Made by a program: the position numbers and the translations under genes
Shown here: positions 1-9,705 of the stretch, piece by piece
Position numbering within the stretch: the first letter of the stretch is position 1
Layout: each line of letters begins with the position of its first letter
The notes under the pieces: generated by a model
Seen by the model: the letters and a program-made list of their open reading frames with translations, nothing else
Database searches by the model: none
What the model was told of the DNA's origin: nothing
DNA from: Gemmatimonadota bacterium
GTDB lineage: Bacteria > Gemmatimonadota > Gemmatimonadetes > Gemmatimonadales > Gemmatimonadaceae
NCBI GenBank assembly: GCA_031127075.1
Contig: JARIFA010000013.1
Coordinates: 1-40,721 of the forward strand
DNA: 40,721 bases
Direction: 5' to 3'

Positions 1-1
1 C

Positions 2-2593
<2,592 letters not shown>

Positions 2594-2607
2594 GCCAGAC
2601 GCCACCT

Positions 2608-3282
2608 ATGGTCTCCCTCCTCGATATCATCGGCCCCGTGATGGTCGGGCCGTCGTCCAGCCACACCGCCGGGGCCTGCCGCCTCGGCCGCATCGCCCGC
2701 GACCTCGTGGCCGGCACACCCGAACAGGCGCTCATCGAGCTCCATGGGTCGTTCGCCCGCACCGGTGAGGGACACGGCACCGACAAGGCGATCGTCGGCG
2801 GGCTCCTCGGGTTCCGCCCCGACGACGAGCGGCTCCGTGAGGCGCTCGGGATCATGGAGCGCGAAGGGCTCGACTTCCGCTTCGAGAAGACGACCCTCGG
2901 CGACGAGCCCGCCGTGCATCCGAACACGGTCCGCATCACCGTCACGCGGCAGCATCGTCAGCACGTCATGGTCGGGGCGTCCCTCGGCGCCGGCCGCATC
3001 CGCGTCTCGGAGATCGACGGCTATCCCGTCGAGGTCGACGGGTCGCATCACGCCATCGTCCTCGTGGCGGAAGACATCCGCGGCTCCATCGCCCGCATCA
3101 CGGGACTGCTCAGTGAGGACGGCGTCAACATCGCGACGCTCCGTCTCACGCGGAAACACCGCGGCGGGGACGCCTTCATGGTCATCGAGGTCGACGATCC
3201 GCCGGCGGACGCCGTCCTCGCGGCCATCAGGGCCCTCGAGTGGGTCCGCTGGACACACCGCATCGAGAAGGTGGGAGGCTGA
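2608..3282 (+). CDS. sdaAB: L-serine dehydratase, iron-sulfur-dependent, beta subunit
   Basis: Together with the next gene it forms the two-subunit L-serine dehydratase that deaminates serine to pyruvate and ammonia in the cytoplasm. The 224-residue protein opens with the family signature IGPVMVGPSSSHTAG. It ends, from about residue 150, in an ACT regulatory domain (VAEDIRGSIARITGLL, then GVNIATLRL), as in the Bacillus-type beta subunit. The ATG at 2608 begins MVSLLDIIGP, the expected N-terminus. Its stop overlaps the start of sdaAA by one base (TGATG), which implies translational coupling. The ACT domain suggests allosteric sensing of an amino acid, probably serine; that is inferred from the family. 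Confidence 0.94.
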   Translation: MVSLLDIIGPVMVGPSSSHTAGACRLGRIARDLVAGTPEQALIELHGSFARTGEGHGTDKAIVGGLLGFRPDDERLREALGIMEREGLDFRFEKTTLGDEPAVHPNTVRITVTRQHRQHVMVGASLGAGRIRVSEIDGYPVEVDGSHHAIVLVAEDIRGSIARITGLLSEDGVNIATLRLTRKHRGGDAFMVIEVDDPPADAVLAAIRALEWVRWTHRIEKVGG

Positions 3283-4160
3283 TGTATCACGCGCTGGAGG
3301 ACGCCATCCGCGCAGCCGAGTCGCGCGGTACCACCCTCGCCGCGGTCGCGCTCGAGATCGAGGCGCGTGACCAGGGGCGCCCGGTCGCCGAGATCCGTGA
3401 GGCGCTGGGTCGCGCCCTCCAGGTGATGCGCGGCGCCGTCGAGCGCGGGCTCGTCGGCGACCTCCGCTCGAACTCCGGACTCGTCGGCGGGGATGCCGCC
3501 AAGCTCCGGACCGCCGCCGCCGGCCCCCTCGCCGACACCGTCTTCCGCGAGGTGCTGATGCGCGCCCTCGCGGTGCAGGAGGTCAACGCGGCGATGGGCG
3601 TCATCGTCGCCGCGCCGACCGCGGGGGGCGCCGGCGTCCTCCCCGGCGTCCTCCTCGGACTCGCGACCCGACACGCCGTCGACGAGGACCGCCTCGTCGA
3701 CGCCCTCGCGACCGCAGGCCTCATCGGCGCCGTCGTCGCCCAGCGCGCCTCGCTCTCCGGCGCCGAGGGGGGATGCCAGGCCGAGACCGGGGCCGCCGCC
3801 GGGATGGCCGCCGGTGCCGCGACCGAGATGCTCGGTGGCACCCCGACGCAGGTCGGCCACGCCGTCGCCCTCGCGCAGCAGGGGACCCTCGGGCTCGTGT
3901 GCGATCCCCTCGGTGGGCTCGTCGAGTTGCCCTGCGTCTTCCGCAACGCGACCGGCGCCGCGATCGCGCTCGCGGCCATCGAGATGGCGCTGGCCGGGAT
4001 TACCTTCGCCATCCCCGCCGACGAGGTGATCGACACGATGGGGGAGATCGGCCGGGACATGGATGTGCGCTATCGCGAGACGGCGGGGGGCGGCCTCGCG
4101 CAGACGCCGACGGGGCGTCGCCTCGCGAAGGAGCGGCTCACGCAGATCCGGCGCGGGTGA
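3282..4160 (+). CDS. sdaAA: L-serine dehydratase, iron-sulfur-dependent, alpha subunit
   Basis: This is the catalytic [4Fe-4S] subunit of L-serine dehydratase. The 292-residue product carries the family motifs NAAMGVIVAAPTAGGAG and GAEGGCQAE. Three conserved cysteines, at residues 165 (GGCQAE), 207 (LVCDP) and 218 (LPCVF), match the cluster ligands of this family. The ATG at 3282 overlaps the sdaAB stop in TGATG, so the two subunits are made in a coupled way. A longer frame open from 3240 would add 14 residues lying inside sdaAB and is not favoured. All motifs needed for activity are present. Confidence 0.95.
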   Translation: MYHALEDAIRAAESRGTTLAAVALEIEARDQGRPVAEIREALGRALQVMRGAVERGLVGDLRSNSGLVGGDAAKLRTAAAGPLADTVFREVLMRALAVQEVNAAMGVIVAAPTAGGAGVLPGVLLGLATRHAVDEDRLVDALATAGLIGAVVAQRASLSGAEGGCQAETGAAAGMAAGAATEMLGGTPTQVGHAVALAQQGTLGLVCDPLGGLVELPCVFRNATGAAIALAAIEMALAGITFAIPADEVIDTMGEIGRDMDVRYRETAGGGLAQTPTGRRLAKERLTQIRRG

Positions 4161-4239
4161 CCGCCGACCGACTCGCGAGCCCCCGCGCGCGTCGCGTATC
4201 CTTCGGGTGACGCGCTCACCCATCGGTCGGAGGCACGAC

Positions 4240-5352
4240 GTGACGGACGGTCCGCTGCAGAGGGTTCGGCTCCACCCCGGGTTCACCGCCATCGTCGGCG
4301 TGGTGCTCCTGCTCTGGCTCGCCGGCACCGTCGCCGATCTCCTCGTCCTCCTCTTCGTGTCGATCCTCGCGGCGGTCTACCTCGCCGCGATGACCGACCT
4401 GCTCTGCCAACGCACGGGGATGCCGCGGCCCGTCGCGTTCGTCGTCACGATGGTCGCGTCGACCGCCGCGCTCGTCGGCATCACCGCGCTCCTCGTGCCC
4501 CCCGTGGTCGAGCAGTCGCGCGAGATCGCCGCGGCCCTGCCGGTGCTCATCCCGCAGTGGGAGGCGGCGCTGCAGCGCGTGATCGGCGGCATCCCCGGAC
4601 TCCGGGATCTGCTGCCCGCCGGTGACCAAGCCGTCGTCGGGATGGCCGTCGCGGAGCTCCAGAAGCTCGGCGCGACTCTCCTGCCGCGGCTCGTCGGCAC
4701 CTTCCAGCTCGCCATCGACCTCATCGCCGTGCTCGTGATGGCGCTGTACGTCGCGCTCCATCCGCAGGTCTACCGCGATCTGATCGTCTCGCTGACGCCC
4801 CCGCGCCATCGCGCCGCCACGCAGGAGGTGCTCGACGCGATCGCCGAGACATTGCGCGCGTGGACCGTCGCGCAGCTCCTCGTGATGGTGATCCTCGCGT
4901 TGCTGACCTGGATCGGCCTCGTCGCGCTGCAGGTGCCGTATGCCCTCGCGTTCGGGATCTTCACGGGCCTCGTCGCGATCGTCCCCTTCTTCGGGACCTT
5001 CGTCTCGACGGTGCTCCCCGCGCTCTTCGTCCTCCCCGGGCCGGATGGCGGCACGCAGGCGATCCTCGTCCTCATCCTCGGCACCGTCATCCATCTCGTG
5101 GGCAGCCATCTGATCGTGCCGCTGCTGATGCACCGGAAGGTCGACATCCCGCCGGTCCTCACGATCATGGCGGTGCTGATCGGCGGGCGCCTGCTCGGGG
5201 CGGTCGGGCTCGTCGTCGCCGTCCCGCTCCTCGCGGTGCTGATGGTCCTGCTCCGCCGCGTCCTCGTCGCGCGGGTCTATGGAGACGCCGCCACGACGGC
5301 GGTGGTGCGTCCCGTGGCCTCGCGCCGCCGCCGATCCGCGCCACCGGGGTGA
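4240..5352 (+). CDS. AI-2E family transporter (PF01594-type membrane protein)
   Basis: This is a polytopic inner-membrane protein of the AI-2E/UPF0118 family, whose members include the quorum-signal exporter TqsA and Na+/H+ antiporters; the substrate cannot be told from sequence. The 370-residue product has about seven or eight hydrophobic segments. They include an N-terminal pair (IVGVVLLLWLAG, LLVLLFVSILAAVYLAA) and the family core FGIFTGLVAIVPFFGTFVST. A soluble helical stretch follows the third segment, as is usual. GTG at 4240 is chosen because GGAGG lies at 4229-4233 with six bases between. A GTG at 4207 sits just after a TATCCT box (4197-4202) and could be a leaderless alternative. The frame extends further upstream into sdaAA, but that part is Arg-rich and looks non-coding. 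Confidence 0.85.
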   Translation: MTDGPLQRVRLHPGFTAIVGVVLLLWLAGTVADLLVLLFVSILAAVYLAAMTDLLCQRTGMPRPVAFVVTMVASTAALVGITALLVPPVVEQSREIAAALPVLIPQWEAALQRVIGGIPGLRDLLPAGDQAVVGMAVAELQKLGATLLPRLVGTFQLAIDLIAVLVMALYVALHPQVYRDLIVSLTPPRHRAATQEVLDAIAETLRAWTVAQLLVMVILALLTWIGLVALQVPYALAFGIFTGLVAIVPFFGTFVSTVLPALFVLPGPDGGTQAILVLILGTVIHLVGSHLIVPLLMHRKVDIPPVLTIMAVLIGGRLLGAVGLVVAVPLLAVLMVLLRRVLVARVYGDAATTAVVRPVASRRRRSAPPG

Positions 5353-5487
5353 GCCGCGCCGCCGCGTGGTGACGCGCCGGATCGGCCTCGCCGACACCGT
5401 GCACGCATGCCCCTTCGCACCGCGCCACGACCCGCCCCCCGGCTCCAGCCTCTCCTGCCGCTCCCACCGCGTGGCGGCACCGCACCG

Positions 5488-6399
5488 ATGCCGCCGGTGC
5501 TCCGCTGCACCGCGGTCGGACGCCGCTGGTCCGACCCCCTCGGCGAACGCCCTCCCGTCGATGCGCTGGATGGTGTCGACCTCGCCCTCGGCGCGGGGGA
5601 GCTTCTCTGCGTCGAAGGGCCGGCCGGCGCCGGGAAGTCGACACTCCTGATGATCGCCGCCGGTGCCGTCACGCCGACGCGCGGCACGGTGCGATGGGCC
5701 GGGACGGATGATGTCGGCGTCGTGAAACCGTATCGGATGCGTGGCCGCCCCTGGGAGTACGGCGCGCTGACCGTGCGCGAGGCGCTCCGGCACCACGCGG
5801 ATGAGGTCGCGCAGCGCGAACCCGGGTGGTCGCCCCCCACCCGCTTCGTCCCGCTCCTGCGTCGGGTGGGGCTTCGGGGGGTGGCCCGCGAGCGCCTCGG
5901 GGCGTTGGCGCCGATCGATGCCTTCCGGGTGGTCGTCGCGCAGGCACGGCTGAGCCGGCCCGGGCTCCTCTGCGCCGACGATGTCCTCGCGGCGCTCCCG
6001 CCGGCGGATCTTCCGACCGCGGTCGCGCTGCTCCGGGGGCTCTCGGCGGAGGGCGTCGCCGTCCTCCTCGCCGTCCGCGAGGCGGCGCCTGTCGTCGCGG
6101 CGGGAGCCGCGTGGCGATGCGTCCGGCTCGAGGCGGGGCGCCTCGCCAGGCACGACGCCGTCGTCGCAGGTCCGGGGCCGTCGGTCACCCCATCGGGGTC
6201 GCGACTGCTGGAACTCGACGTCGCCCCCGCGACACCGGCACAGTGGCGGCGACTCGTCGCGACGCTGCCCTCGATGCAGGGGGTGGGGCGGCGGTGGCGC
6301 GTCCCGCTGGAGGGGCGCACACCGGAACAGGTCCTCGCCCGGTGCCGCGAGGTCGGGGTCGGGGTGCGGGGGTCGCAGGTGGTGGAGCGGCCCGGCTAG
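5488..6399 (+). CDS. Degenerate ABC-type ATPase, orphan
   Basis: This is an ABC ATPase-like protein with an intact Walker A (GPAGAGKST, about residues 44-52) set in the usual context (LDGVDLALGAGE before it, LLMIAAGAVTPTRGTV after it). The rest of the active site is degraded. There is no Q-loop glutamine; the LSGGQ signature position reads LAPID; Walker B reads LLCADD, with Asp for the catalytic Glu; the H-loop histidine is replaced in AVREA. The last ~65 residues resemble the C-terminal domain appended to ABC-2 type ATPases. No permease is next to it. ATG at 5488 gives a normal ABC N-terminus (303 residues); ATG 5407 would add 27 Pro/Arg-rich residues and has no ribosome-binding site. It may bind nucleotide without efficient hydrolysis; its role is unknown. 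Confidence 0.7.
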   Translation: MPPVLRCTAVGRRWSDPLGERPPVDALDGVDLALGAGELLCVEGPAGAGKSTLLMIAAGAVTPTRGTVRWAGTDDVGVVKPYRMRGRPWEYGALTVREALRHHADEVAQREPGWSPPTRFVPLLRRVGLRGVARERLGALAPIDAFRVVVAQARLSRPGLLCADDVLAALPPADLPTAVALLRGLSAEGVAVLLAVREAAPVVAAGAAWRCVRLEAGRLARHDAVVAGPGPSVTPSGSRLLELDVAPATPAQWRRLVATLPSMQGVGRRWRVPLEGRTPEQVLARCREVGVGVRGSQVVERPG

Positions 6400-6408
6400 C
6401 TTTCCCGT

Positions 6409-7821
6409 ATGTCGGCGTTCCGTCTATACAACACGATGTCCCGCAGCGTCGAGCCCTTCGCGCCCGTCGATGGGACGACCGTGCGCCTCTACACCTGCGG
6501 CCCGACCGTCTACAACCCCGCGCATCTCGGGAACTTCCGCACCTTCCTCTTCGAGGACCTGCTGCGGCGCGCCCTGCGGCTGCACGGGTGGGGCGTCATC
6601 CAGGTGATGAACCTGACCGATGTGGACGACAAAATCATCGTCCGGGCCGCCGCGCAGGGGAAGACGATCCAGGAGGTCACCGATCCAGTCGTCGCGGGAT
6701 TCCACGAGGACCGGCGGTACCTGCGGATCGAGGACGCGGAGCACTATCCGCGTGCGACCGCGTATATCCCGGAGATGATCGCGCTCGTCGAGCGCCTCAT
6801 CGCGAACGGGGTCGCGTATCAGGCCGAGGACGGCTCGGTGTACTTCGCGATCGACCGCTTCCCGGCGTACGGGCGGCTCTCGCGTCTGGAGACGCGCGAG
6901 ATCCAGTCCGGCGCGCGTGTCGCGCAGGACGACTACGCCAAGGAGAACGCGCAGGACTTCGCGCTCTGGAAGGCGGCGAAGCCCGAGGACGAGGCGTGCG
7001 CGGCGGCGTGGGACTCGCCCTGGGGGCGCGGCCGACCCGGCTGGCATCTCGAGTGCTCGGCGATGGCGATGGCGCTCCTCGGCGAGACCCTCGACATCCA
7101 CGCCGGCGCGGTCGATCTCGTCTTCCCGCATCACGAGGACGAGATCGCGCAGAGCGAAGCCGCGACGGGGAAGCCGTTCGCCCGCTGCTGGTGCCACGGG
7201 GAGTTCCTACTCACCGACGGCGCGAAGATGGCCAAGCGCGTCGGGAACGTGCAGAACGTCGCCGACCTCCGCACCAACGGCGTCAGCGGGGCGGCGGTCC
7301 GACACTTCGTCTTCTCGACGCACTACCGCAAGCAGCTCAATCTTGCGGGCGAGGCCCTCGAGGGATCGATGGAGGCGGTGCGGCGGCTGCGCGACTTCGC
7401 CGACCGGCTCGCGGCAGCGCGGGGCGGGACGCCGGGGCTCGCCGAGGCCGCGGATGCGCTGGTCGCCGGCGTGCGCGCCGCGCTCGCGGACGACCTCGAC
7501 GCGCCGGCCGCGGTGGCCGCCCTCTTCGACTTCGTGCGGGCCGCCAACCGTGAGCTCGATCTCGGCGGGAGCGATCCGCTGGCGGTCGCGCGGGCGCGGG
7601 CGGCGTTCGCCCTAGCCGACGGGGTGCTCGACCTGGTGCCGGAGGCTGCCGCGGCTGATGCAGCGCTCTCGTCCTGGGTGGAGGCGCAGCTCGTGGCGCG
7701 CGCCGACGCGCGGTCCCGGCGGGACTTCGCCGCGGCCGATGCCATCCGTGCGGCGATGGAGGCGCGGGGGGTCGTCGTGGAGGATGGCGCCGGCGGCACA
7801 CGCTGGAAGCTCGTGCGCTGA
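6409..7821 (+). CDS. cysS: Cysteine--tRNA ligase
   Basis: This class I synthetase charges tRNA-Cys in the cytoplasm. The 470-residue protein has the HIGH-type motif HLGN at residues 39-42, preceded by the zinc-ligand Cys30 in TCGPTVY. The other zinc ligands are in HLECSAMAM and FPHHEDEIAQ. The KMSKS loop reads KMAKR from residue 273. A C-terminal helical anticodon-binding domain follows, so the length is normal for bacterial CysRS. No clear Shine-Dalgarno precedes ATG 6409. A TAGCTT hexamer at 6397-6402 lies just six bases upstream, which would suit a leaderless transcript, although no matching -35 is visible. The stop codon abuts the promoter of the tRNA cluster. Confidence 0.96.
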   Translation: MSAFRLYNTMSRSVEPFAPVDGTTVRLYTCGPTVYNPAHLGNFRTFLFEDLLRRALRLHGWGVIQVMNLTDVDDKIIVRAAAQGKTIQEVTDPVVAGFHEDRRYLRIEDAEHYPRATAYIPEMIALVERLIANGVAYQAEDGSVYFAIDRFPAYGRLSRLETREIQSGARVAQDDYAKENAQDFALWKAAKPEDEACAAAWDSPWGRGRPGWHLECSAMAMALLGETLDIHAGAVDLVFPHHEDEIAQSEAATGKPFARCWCHGEFLLTDGAKMAKRVGNVQNVADLRTNGVSGAAVRHFVFSTHYRKQLNLAGEALEGSMEAVRRLRDFADRLAAARGGTPGLAEAADALVAGVRAALADDLDAPAAVAALFDFVRAANRELDLGGSDPLAVARARAAFALADGVLDLVPEAAAADAALSSWVEAQLVARADARSRRDFAAADAIRAAMEARGVVVEDGAGGTRWKLVR

Positions 7822-7850
7822 TTGACCCTCCGGGGTGGCCCCGCTATTCT
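7822..7850 (+). promoter_or_regulatory. Sigma-70-type promoter of the tRNA cluster
   Basis: A TTGACC -35 hexamer (7822-7827) and a TATTCT -10 hexamer (7845-7850) are separated by exactly 17 bases. The site begins one base after the cysS stop and lies 27 bp before the first tRNA, so transcription would start near 7857. The same TTGACC-N17-TATTCT arrangement, followed by TCG, occurs before rpsL. This indicates the housekeeping promoter style of this genome. Confidence 0.75.
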
Positions 7851-7877
7851 TCGAGGCTCGCGCTGGACTTCGGTGTC

Positions 7878-7950
7878 GCCGACGTAGCTCAGCTGGTAGA
7901 GCACCCGATTTGTAATCGGGCGGTCGCGAGTTCGATCCTCGCCGTCGGCT
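7878..7950 (+). tRNA. tRNA-Thr (anticodon TGT)
   Basis: This is a 73-nt tRNA. The acceptor stem GCCGACG (7878-7884) pairs perfectly with CGTCGGC (7943-7949), and the discriminator base is T7950. The D-arm contains AGCTCAGCTGGTAGAGC. The anticodon stem CCCGA/TCGGG has the loop TTTGTAA, giving anticodon TGT, which reads ACA. The T-arm is GCGAG-TTCGATC-CTCGC. CCA is not encoded. It is the first gene of a four-tRNA cluster whose order matches thrU-tyrU-glyT-thrT of E. coli. Confidence 0.97.
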
Positions 7951-7983
7951 CTGTGGGCAGGGCGGCCGCTGGCGGGGAAGCAG

Positions 7984-8066
7984 GGTGGGGTACCCAAGTG
8001 GCCAACGGGAGCAGACTGTAAATCTGCCGGCTTATGCCTTCGAAGGTTCGAATCCTTCCCCCACCA
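7984..8066 (+). tRNA. tRNA-Tyr (anticodon GTA)
   Basis: This is an 83-nt type II tRNA with a long variable arm, as expected for bacterial tRNA-Tyr. The acceptor GGTGGGG (7984-7990) pairs with CCCCACC (8059-8065), with discriminator A8066. The anticodon stem GCAGA/TCTGC encloses the loop CTGTAAA, giving GTA. The T-arm is GAAGG-TTCGAAT-CCTTC. CCA is not encoded. It lies 33 bp after tRNA-Thr(TGT) and is presumably cotranscribed with it. Confidence 0.97.
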
Positions 8067-8100
8067 TTCGGCAGGACGCAGGCGGCGGGGCGAGGGTGAT

Positions 8101-8173
8101 GCGGGAGTAGCTCAGCTGGTAGAGCGCAAGCCTTCCAAGCTTGATGTCGCGGGTTCGAGCCCCGTCTCCCGCT
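8101..8173 (+). tRNA. tRNA-Gly (anticodon TCC)
   Basis: This is a 73-nt tRNA. The acceptor GCGGGAG (8101-8107) pairs with CTCCCGC (8166-8172), with discriminator T8173, the base typical of bacterial tRNA-Gly. The anticodon stem CAAGC/GCTTG holds the loop CTTCCAA, giving TCC. The T-arm is GCGGG-TTCGAGC-CCCGT, with one G-T closing pair. CCA is not encoded. Confidence 0.97.
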
Positions 8174-8188
8174 CTGAAGGTTGAAGGT

Positions 8189-8230
8189 GTCAGGTGTCAG
8201 GTGGCAGGTGGCAGGTGGCAGGTGGCAGGT
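8189..8230 (+). repeat. Six tandem heptamers GKCAGGT in the tRNA cluster
   Basis: Six perfect-register 7-bp units are present: two GTCAGGT then four GGCAGGT. They lie in the 110-bp spacer between tRNA-Gly and tRNA-Thr(GGT). The last unit can pair with GACCTG at 8248-8253, and the surrounding spacer has weaker AGGTT/AACCT complementarity, so the spacer could fold into a long imperfect hairpin. The same CAGG/CCTG vocabulary recurs in other intergenic gaps of this window. No function is known to me. Confidence 0.85.
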
Positions 8231-8283
8231 CTGATGGGACGCACTCCGACCTGGTCCCTGAAACCTCGAACCTGCGTTCCAGC

Positions 8284-8356
8284 GCACGCATAGCTCAGTC
8301 GGTAGAGCACATCCTTGGTAAGGATGAGGTCACCGGTTCGATCCCGGTTGCGTGCT
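8284..8356 (+). tRNA. tRNA-Thr (anticodon GGT)
   Basis: This is a 73-nt tRNA. The acceptor GCACGCA (8284-8290) pairs with TGCGTGC (8349-8355), with discriminator T8356. The anticodon stem CATCC/GGATG holds the loop TTGGTAA, giving GGT, which reads ACC and ACT. The T-arm is ACCGG-TTCGATC-CCGGT. In E. coli the gene after this tRNA (thrT) is tufB. Here a 241-bp non-coding gap and rpmG follow instead. Confidence 0.97.
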
Positions 8357-8469
8357 TGAGGTGGGCGGGGGGAGTGGTCGCGGGTCGGCCCTCCCCCCGT
8401 CGCCGTTTCCGGGCCTGGCGGGCTTTCCGGCCTCCAGGCCTCCGCCTCCAACCTTTCGGGAGGGCTCCC

Positions 8470-8498
8470 TTGCCCCCCGATCCAATCCAGTCTACGTT
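8470..8498 (+). promoter_or_regulatory. Candidate promoter of rpmG-secE-nusG
   Basis: TTGCCC (8470-8475) and TACGTT (8493-8498) are 17 bases apart and lie 100 bp upstream of rpmG, in the 241-bp gap after the last tRNA. The match is weaker than at 7822 and 24556. Transcription would begin near 8505, just before the stable hairpin at 8508-8542. Confidence 0.45.
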
Positions 8499-8507
8499 AC
8501 AAGGCTT

Positions 8508-8542
8508 GCCTCCCTCGCGCCCCTTTCGGGCGCCGGGGAGGC
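8508..8542 (+). promoter_or_regulatory. Stable leader hairpin upstream of rpmG
   Basis: GCCTCCC (8508-8514) pairs with GGGAGGC (8536-8542), and within it GCGCCC (8517-8522) pairs with GGGCGC (8528-8533) around a CTTTC loop. The only mismatch is a two-by-two internal loop. No T-run follows, so it is more likely a leader or processing structure than a terminator. It sits 55 bp before rpmG. Confidence 0.6.
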
Positions 8543-8597
8543 CTGGCTCGTCCGACGGAGGATGGGCCGGTGAACCTTGTGACTCGAGAGAGCCGCC

Positions 8598-8750
8598 ATG
8601 CCGCGCGATAAGATCATCCTGGCGTGCAACGACTGTAAGAACCGCAACTACTTCACGACCAAGAACAAGCGCCTGCACCCCGAGCGCGTCGAGTGGAAGA
8701 AGTTCTGCCCGCGCTGCAACAAGCACGTGGTGCACAAGGAGACGAAGTAG
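8598..8750 (+). CDS. rpmG: 50S ribosomal protein L33, zinc-binding form
   Basis: This is a small protein of the large ribosomal subunit near the E site. The 50-residue product reads [18 protein letters not shown] at its start and has the paired motifs CNDC and CPRC, so it is the C+ zinc-ribbon form. The ATG at 8598 gives the usual L33 N-terminus, although the ribosome-binding site (GAGAGAG) is modest. secE begins one base after its stop. The rpmG-secE-nusG order is a widespread bacterial arrangement. Confidence 0.95.
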   Translation: MPRDKIILACNDCKNRNYFTTKNKRLHPERVEWKKFCPRCNKHVVHKETK

Positions 8751-8751
8751 G

Positions 8752-8985
8752 ATGGCGAACGAGGTGATGGCGCCGGCCCCGAGCCTCCCGCGCCGGCTGG
8801 TCACGTTCTATCACGACGTGGTCGCCGAGCTGCGGAAGGTGACGTGGCCCGACCGGCCCCAGGTGCAGCAGCTCGCCATCGGCGTGGTGCTGCTCTCCCT
8901 CTTCGTGGGCGCCGTGATCGGCGTCCTCGATCTGGTGCTCCAGGGGCTCCTGGTCCGGCTCATCCCGTCCCTCTTCGGGGCCTGA
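8752..8985 (+). CDS. secE: SecE, preprotein translocase subunit
   Basis: This is the clamp subunit that holds SecY together in the inner-membrane translocon. The product has 77 residues. It carries an amphipathic cytoplasmic helix with the family motif VVAELRKVTWPDRPQ, then a single transmembrane segment (about residues 44-66, VVLLSLFVGAVIGVLDLV). This is the short one-span form found in most bacteria. ATG 8752 lies one base after the rpmG stop. The frame continues upstream through the tRNA region, but that part is not coding. Its partner SecY is encoded at the right edge of this window. Confidence 0.94.
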   Translation: MANEVMAPAPSLPRRLVTFYHDVVAELRKVTWPDRPQVQQLAIGVVLLSLFVGAVIGVLDLVLQGLLVRLIPSLFGA

Positions 8986-8990
8986 GCGCC

Positions 8991-9533
8991 ATGCATCGCT
9001 GGTACGCCATCCAGACCACATCGGGTCATGAGAACAAGGTCCGGTCGCTGATCCAGCGGAAGATCGACGCGGACGCGGCGCCCGCCGAGGCGCGCCGGCT
9101 CCGTCAGGCGCTCGTCCCGACCGAGCAGGTCGTGGAGATCAAGCAAGGGAAGAAGGTGACGGTGGAGCGGAAGGTCTACCCGGGCTACGTGCTCGTCGAG
9201 ATGATTCTCGGCGAGGACACCCTGCACGAGATCAACGCCATCCAGGGTGTCATCAAGTTCGTCGGGAACAAGGATCGCGAGCCCCAGGCGCTGCGGGAGG
9301 ATGAGGTGCGGCGCCTCCTCGGGATCGCGGTCGAAGAGGAGGCGGCGGTGCCGCGTGAGGAGATCCCCTTCCTCGTGGGGCAGGCCGTGGCGATCACGGA
9401 CGGACCGTTCACCGATTTCAACGGGACGGTCGAGGACGTGATGCCGGACAAGGGCAAGGTCCGCGTGTCGGTGTCGCTCTTCGGGCGGCCGACATCGGTC
9501 GAGTTGGATTATCTCCAGCTCAAGGGGCACTAG
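8991..9533 (+). CDS. nusG: NusG, transcription elongation/antitermination factor
   Basis: This factor binds the beta' clamp helices of RNA polymerase through its NGN domain and links it to Rho or to the ribosome (S10) through its KOW domain. The 180-residue product begins MHRWYAIQTTSGHENKV, the standard NGN start. The KOW domain is in the last ~55 residues (VGQAVAITDGPFTDFNG, then KGKVRVSVSLFGR). The start at 8991 lies five bases after the secE stop. Both binding partners, rpoC and rpsJ, are in this window. Confidence 0.96.
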   Translation: MHRWYAIQTTSGHENKVRSLIQRKIDADAAPAEARRLRQALVPTEQVVEIKQGKKVTVERKVYPGYVLVEMILGEDTLHEINAIQGVIKFVGNKDREPQALREDEVRRLLGIAVEEEAAVPREEIPFLVGQAVAITDGPFTDFNGTVEDVMPDKGKVRVSVSLFGRPTSVELDYLQLKGH

Positions 9534-9705
9534 CAGGTCGTAGGTCGTAGAGCGCCCTTGCGCGGGGCAGGCGTGTGATCCACGCCGAGGAGCGCACCGT
9601 CGGAGACCACGACGACGTGAAACACACCGTGGGAGTCGGCGGCACTCGCCAGCGCGTCCATCCGGACGCCGCCCGGGGCCGCCTCACGTTCCAAGAGGGG
9701 ACACG
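9534..9705 (+). promoter_or_regulatory. nusG-rplK spacer, possible rplKA leader
   Basis: This 172-bp gap has no credible gene. It opens with a short tandem repeat (AGGTCGT at 9535-9541 and 9542-9548). It contains a perfect six-pair hairpin, GCGTCC (9654-9659) with GGACGC (9664-9669), about 37 bp before rplK. In many bacteria L1 represses rplKA by binding a leader element. I could not recognise the L1-binding consensus here, so the regulatory role is only a possibility. No clear -35/-10 pair was found. Confidence 0.35.

Noticed and set aside
8189-8230. A CRISPR array
   Set aside because: The units are 7 bp and directly abutting, with no spacers and no cas genes nearby.
8357-8597. A remnant of tufB in the gap after tRNA-Thr(GGT)
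   Set aside because: No EF-Tu-like peptide is visible in any frame; the gap holds a candidate promoter and a hairpin only.
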